In this document: positions 33,084 to 36,544 of the stretch, piece by piece
How positions within the stretch are numbered: the first letter of the stretch is position 1
Layout: each line of letters opens with the position of its first letter
Assembly (NCBI GenBank): GCA_900551945.1
Contig: URYE01000019.1
Coordinates: 1-36,544, forward strand
Direction: 5' to 3'
Source: an uncultured Eubacterium sp.
GTDB taxonomy: Bacteria > Bacillota > Clostridia > Lachnospirales > Lachnospiraceae
Length of the DNA: 36,544 bases
Program-made: the position numbers and the translations under genes
Notes under the pieces: generated by a model
Told to the model about the DNA's origin: nothing
Seen by the model: only the letters and a program-made list of their open reading frames with translations
The model's database searches: none

Positions 33084-35774
33084 CTAATGTGCTTCAAACC
33101 AATTATTGCCTTGTTTCATATCTATTTCAAGTGGAACGTGAAGGTTAGCTGCATATTTCATACCATCTTCAATTATTGCCTTAACTTCTTCAAGCTCGTC
33201 TTTATAAGTTTCAACTAAAAGTTCATCGTGTACTTGTAATATTAACTTTGATTTGAGATTTTTATTTTTAAGTTCATTGTATACTCTTATCATTGCAAGC
33301 TTAATAATATCTGCTGCTGTTCCTTGAATAGGCGCATTCATTGCCACCCTTTCTCCGAACTGTCTTTGCATAAAGTTACTTGATTTTAATTCTGGTATCT
33401 GCCTACGTCTGTTGTACATTGTAAGTGAATAGCCATTTTTCTTTGCTGTTTCTACAAGGTTATCAATATATTTTTTAACATCTGGATATGTTTCAAAATA
33501 CTGCTCTATATAACTTGTAGCTTCTTTTCTTGTTATACTAAGGTCTTGGCTTAAACCAAATGAACTTATTCCGTATATTATACCAAAATTAACTGCCTTT
33601 GCATTACGTCTTTGTGTATCTGTAACTTCATCAAATGGTACACCAAATACTTGTGAAGCTGTTACTCTGTGTATATCTTGCGCTGACTTATAAGCTTCAA
33701 TAAGCTTCTTATCGCCTGACATATGTGCCATAATCCTAAGTTCTATCTGCGAATAATCGGCATCTAAAAATACACAATCCTTTTTTGGTACAAATACCTT
33801 TCTTATTTCTCGTCCCATCTCCATTCTTATTGGGATATTTTGTAAGTTAGGCTCTGTACTGCTTATTCTTCCTGTCGCAGTAATTGTCTGATTGAACTTT
33901 CCATATATTCTTCCATCGTCTTTTATATATACTGCTAGTCCATCTGCATAAGTAGATTTAAGCTTTGATAACTGTCTGTATTCTAGTATTTTTTCGACAA
34001 ATGGATACTCTGGTGCAAGCTTTTCAAGAACGCCTGCGGCTGTCGAATAACCACTTTTTGTCTTTTTGCCATTAGGCATGCCTAACTTTTCAAATAGTAT
34101 TACACCTAACTGCTTTGGCGAATTAATATTAAATTCTTCTCCTGCTTCTTTGTATATGTCTTGTTCTAACACTTCTATCTTTTGAGCAAGCACTTTTCCA
34201 TAATCAGAAAGCCCTTGCTTGTCAACTTTTATTCCTTCTGCTTCCATTGAATAAAGTACAAATAAAAGTGGCATTTCTATATTATTGAATAAATCGGACA
34301 TTTCTTCATTTATAAGAATTGCTTGTATTTTTTCCCAAACCACAAGATTTATATAACCTTCAAGGCAAGCCATACGACAAAGTGCTTCTTCGTTAATCAT
34401 AAGACTTTGCGCAAATGTTGACTTTCCTAGAAGCTCTAATCTTGAATTAACATTTACCTGTAAATACTCTCTTGCAAGTGTATCATAATTATATTCATCA
34501 TTATTAGGATTGATAAGATATGCACCAATACCTACATCTGCAAATGAGCCTTCATCAACTTTTAATGCGCTCTTTTCTGTATTATCTTGTGTATCTTTAA
34601 ATATAGACAAATATGTCTTTAAATTATTAGTTATAATATGTCTTTGTGTACTGCTAACACACACCTGTGTTAATTTATCTTGAATATATTCTGATGTAAT
34701 AAAACCAATCGCAGGTATAAAGTATATATTTTCCTTATCAAATGCTAACGATATAGCTGATATAGTATTATCCTCATAGCAAACTGAAAGTCCAATACTC
34801 TTATCCTTTACAAGCTCTTTAGCTTTTTGGAATACATCTTCTGCTTCTGATAAATCAGATATTTTTGTAAAATTGTTATATATATCAAGTTCTGCTTTTA
34901 TCTCGCTATTGTCAAATCTTTTTAAAAATGTCTTAAAGTTATATCGTTTAAAAAGTTCAAACGAATTAGGATTAAAAAATCCACCAACTTGTGCTTCTTC
35001 TATATCATAATCAATAGGTACATTAATATCTATTGTCGCTAAAAACTTACTTAACTTTATCTGCTCTACATTTTCACTAATAGACTTTTTGGCTTTGGGT
35101 GGCTTTAATTCTTCAAGATGTTCAAATACATTTTCTATACTGTGATACTGCATTATAAGTGATGAAGCTGTCTTAGGCCCTACTCCCGGCGCACCCGGAA
35201 TATTGTCTGACGTATCTCCCATAAGTGCTTTTACATCTATAAATTCAATGGGAGTTACTCCATAAAGCTCATTAACATCACTAGGAAGATAATCTTCAAC
35301 TTCTGTAACACCTTTTTTAGTCTTAGGTATTCTAATCTTAATGTTAGTATCTGCTAACTGTAATAAATCTCTATCACCAGATATTACAGATACATCTATT
35401 CCTTGACCAGCACATTTTTTTGCAATTGTTCCAAGCAAGTCATCGGCTTCAAAGCCTTCCTTTTCTACTACTTTAATATTCATTGCTTTTAGTATTTCTT
35501 TTATAAGTGGAACTTGTTGCTTTAACTCGGGAAGCATTGGCTTTCTAGTCCCCTTATAATCTGCAAACCTTTTATGTCTAAATGTAGGAGCATGAACATC
35601 AAAAGCAACTGTTATATAATCTGGCTTTTCTTCATCAATGAACTTAAACATTATATTTAAAAATCCATACATTGCATTTGTGTGAATACCCTCTGAATTA
35701 GTAAGGTCTGGAACACCGTAAAATGCTCTATTAAGTATACTATGACCATCTATTAAAATTAACTTTTTACTCAA
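33084..35774 (-). CDS. polA: DNA polymerase I (inactive proofreading domain)
   Basis: Repair and Okazaki-fragment polymerase, 896 residues. Domains: 5' nuclease (1 to about 300; LILIDGHSILNRAFYG, DDLLGTIAKK, GDRDLLQL, GVGPKTASSLI); a 3'-5' exonuclease-like domain (about 310-490) where the usual DTE is replaced by GLSVCYE, so proofreading is probably absent, as in Bacillus and Thermus; polymerase (500-896) with motif A DADYSQIELRIMAH, motif B RRNAKAVNFGIIYG and motif C QVHDELL. The family start MSKKLILIDG uses TTG, as no in-frame ATG lies nearby upstream. A six-codon frame overlaps that start. Confidence 0.97.
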   Translation of the reverse strand: MSKKLILIDGHSILNRAFYGVPDLTNSEGIHTNAMYGFLNIMFKFIDEEKPDYITVAFDVHAPTFRHKRFADYKGTRKPMLPELKQQVPLIKEILKAMNIKVVEKEGFEADDLLGTIAKKCAGQGIDVSVISGDRDLLQLADTNIKIRIPKTKKGVTEVEDYLPSDVNELYGVTPIEFIDVKALMGDTSDNIPGAPGVGPKTASSLIMQYHSIENVFEHLEELKPPKAKKSISENVEQIKLSKFLATIDINVPIDYDIEEAQVGGFFNPNSFELFKRYNFKTFLKRFDNSEIKAELDIYNNFTKISDLSEAEDVFQKAKELVKDKSIGLSVCYEDNTISAISLAFDKENIYFIPAIGFITSEYIQDKLTQVCVSSTQRHIITNNLKTYLSIFKDTQDNTEKSALKVDEGSFADVGIGAYLINPNNDEYNYDTLAREYLQVNVNSRLELLGKSTFAQSLMINEEALCRMACLEGYINLVVWEKIQAILINEEMSDLFNNIEMPLLFVLYSMEAEGIKVDKQGLSDYGKVLAQKIEVLEQDIYKEAGEEFNINSPKQLGVILFEKLGMPNGKKTKSGYSTAAGVLEKLAPEYPFVEKILEYRQLSKLKSTYADGLAVYIKDDGRIYGKFNQTITATGRISSTEPNLQNIPIRMEMGREIRKVFVPKKDCVFLDADYSQIELRIMAHMSGDKKLIEAYKSAQDIHRVTASQVFGVPFDEVTDTQRRNAKAVNFGIIYGISSFGLSQDLSITRKEATSYIEQYFETYPDVKKYIDNLVETAKKNGYSLTMYNRRRQIPELKSSNFMQRQFGERVAMNAPIQGTAADIIKLAMIRVYNELKNKNLKSKLILQVHDELLVETYKDELEEVKAIIEDGMKYAANLHVPLEIDMKQGNNWFEAH

Positions 35775-35787
35775 AACTTGCTACCAT
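35767..35787 (-). CDS. Possible six-codon upstream frame overlapping the polA start
   Basis: ATG-GTA-GCA-AGT-TTT-GAG-TAA with an AAAGG site 3-4 bases upstream; its last codons overlap the TTG of polA in another frame. A ribosome ending here would sit on the polA start. It may only be chance. Confidence 0.3.
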   Translation of the reverse strand: MVASFE

Positions 35788-35826
35788 GCCTTTCTTTGAT
35801 GATTATTATATATTGACCATCTAGTG

Positions 35827-36195
35827 TTAAAAAAATTTTATAATAATGTATGATATAAATGTAAGAAGTATAAATACATTACTTGCACCAAAACAAAACA
35901 TTACATTTTTATTATGCTTTTTTATAGTCGCAATATTAATTCTGCTATCCTTAATTTTTTTATCTATAAGTCCCTTAAAATCATACTTATCTAAAAGTTC
36001 CTTATATTCTTTTTTTATTGGTCTGTCTACTGCCATATCATCAAGCCCATACTCAATTATATAGTAGATTTCAAATTCTTCTTTACAATCATTACAGTTC
36101 TCTATATGATTTACAAATTCTTCTTCATCATTACAGGATAACCTTCCCAGGTCAAAATCTTTTATCATTGACTGATATTTTTTACAATCTCTCAT
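35827..36195 (-). CDS. zf-HC2 membrane protein (anti-sigma-factor-like)
   Basis: A 122-residue protein. N-terminal C-x-Y-Q-S-M-I ... HIENCNDC holds the zinc motif (His-x3-Cys-x2-Cys with an earlier Cys at residue 4) of anti-sigma factor zf-HC2 domains. A C-terminal hydrophobic segment (VFILLTFISYIIIKFF) would put the zinc domain in the cytoplasm. No sigma factor gene lies next to it, so which sigma it binds, if any, is unknown. A TATAAT at 36249-36254 is upstream. Ribosome site AGGGGAAC. Confidence 0.7.
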   Translation of the reverse strand: MRDCKKYQSMIKDFDLGRLSCNDEEEFVNHIENCNDCKEEFEIYYIIEYGLDDMAVDRPIKKEYKELLDKYDFKGLIDKKIKDSRINIATIKKHNKNVMFCFGASNVFILLTFISYIIIKFF

Positions 36196-36286
36196 TTGGC
36201 GTTCCCCTATATAAACTATTTTAAGGCACAGACATTAATTTTAAAATTATTATATCATTTTTTTATTAAGATTAATAGTATATAGA

Positions 36287-36328
36287 AATAAAAAATACCC
36301 CTTTATCAGAAATAATCTGATAAAAGGG
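36287..36328 (-). terminator. Terminator of the tRNA-Leu gene
   Basis: Minus-strand CCCTTTTATCAG / CTGATAAAGGGG (12-base stem, 7-base loop) followed by TATTTTTTATTT, 27 bases after the tRNA. Confidence 0.85.
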
Positions 36329-36354
36329 CAAAAGGAAAAACCATTATGAAAAAA

Positions 36355-36437
36355 TGCGGATGGTGGGACTTGAACCCACACGATGTCACCACCGGCAGAT
36401 TTTGAGTCTGCTGCGTCTGCCATTCCGCCACATCCGC
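36355..36437 (-). tRNA. tRNA-Leu (anticodon CAA)
   Basis: 83 nt. Acceptor GCGGATG (36437-36431) pairs with CATCCGC (36362-36356), discriminator A. D-arm with GGCAGACGC, anticodon stem GCAGA/TCTGC around CTCAAAA, giving anticodon CAA. The long variable arm (GGTGGTGACATC) and T-arm GTGGGTTCAAGTCCCAC confirm a class II Leu tRNA. CCA is not encoded. It has a consensus promoter and its own terminator, so it is a single-gene unit. Confidence 0.95.
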
Positions 36438-36475
36438 TAATATGTAAACTAAAAACTTGTTACACTACTTTTTAG

Positions 36476-36504
36476 ATTATACATGTTCTTATTATTTCTG
36501 TCAA
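36476..36504 (-). promoter_or_regulatory. Promoter of tRNA-Leu
   Basis: Minus-strand TTGACA (36499-36504), 17 bases, TATAAT (36476-36481): full consensus. Confidence 0.85.
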
Positions 36505-36544
36505 GATTAATTTTCTAAAAAAATGGGGGTAGGGGGAAGCAGGG

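Overview
The window looks like gut Clostridia DNA, but it is probably not one continuous genome. Bases from about 4,960 to the right end read as a low-GC Lachnospiraceae chromosome. They carry the order tmcAL / pta - ackA - DUF177 - rpmF - (insert) - plsX - acpP - rnc - smc that is common in that family. Bases 1 to about 4,935 look even richer in A+T, with ATA, TTA and AAA dominating, and carry unrelated genes. The two parts meet inside two broken genes: smc loses its C-terminal ATPase half exactly where a gpsA that lacks its N-terminal half begins. They share about 20 bases at the join. I read this as a chimeric contig join or, less likely, a genomic breakpoint.

Left part (1-4,960): a long-chain acyl-CoA synthetase running off the window edge, a lone DUF1064 phage-type nuclease on the plus strand, a small GC-richer gene with its own strong promoter and terminator, then a minus-strand run gpsA (fragment) - zinc-ribbon protein - dtd - 2,4-diaminopentanoate dehydrogenase-like protein.

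Core block (4,931-18,937): smc (truncated), rnc, acpP and plsX for chromosome, RNA and lipid metabolism; a uracil permease and a repeat-rich secreted cell-wall protein lying between plsX and rpmF; rpmF with DUF177; the acetate-forming pair pta and ackA; and tmcAL on the plus strand. A 238-base near-perfect inverted repeat (MITE-like) lies between pta and tmcAL.

Accessory block (18,944-26,940): this is the most interesting stretch. It holds a class M sirtuin and a cysteine-rich macrodomain protein (a protein ADP-ribosylation writer/eraser pair), preceded on the same strand by a 5'-truncated nitroreductase, a 3'-truncated radical SAM enzyme and a 55-residue Cys-repeat peptide gene too short for ordinary gene calling. 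The peptide has ACGX/CxxxC tandem repeats and is a RiPP precursor candidate. A divergent HxlR regulator fused to a PadR remnant follows, then a MarR regulator with a visible operator, a MATE exporter, a soluble chemotaxis-type signalling protein, and an SdpI-like membrane protein followed by a gene with an in-frame stop.

Right block (27,433-36,544): a DUF711/ACT pair, a WalJ/YycJ-type metallo-hydrolase translationally coupled to a large FtsA-like ATPase, coaE, polA, a zf-HC2 membrane protein and a tRNA-Leu(CAA). Several dispersed ~60-base palindromic repeats occur only between genes of the right part. Three truncated-gene joins (4.95, 21.25 and 22.58 kb) and one nonsense codon point to decay or assembly mosaicism. 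All family assignments were made by eye; GC statements are visual impressions, not calculations.
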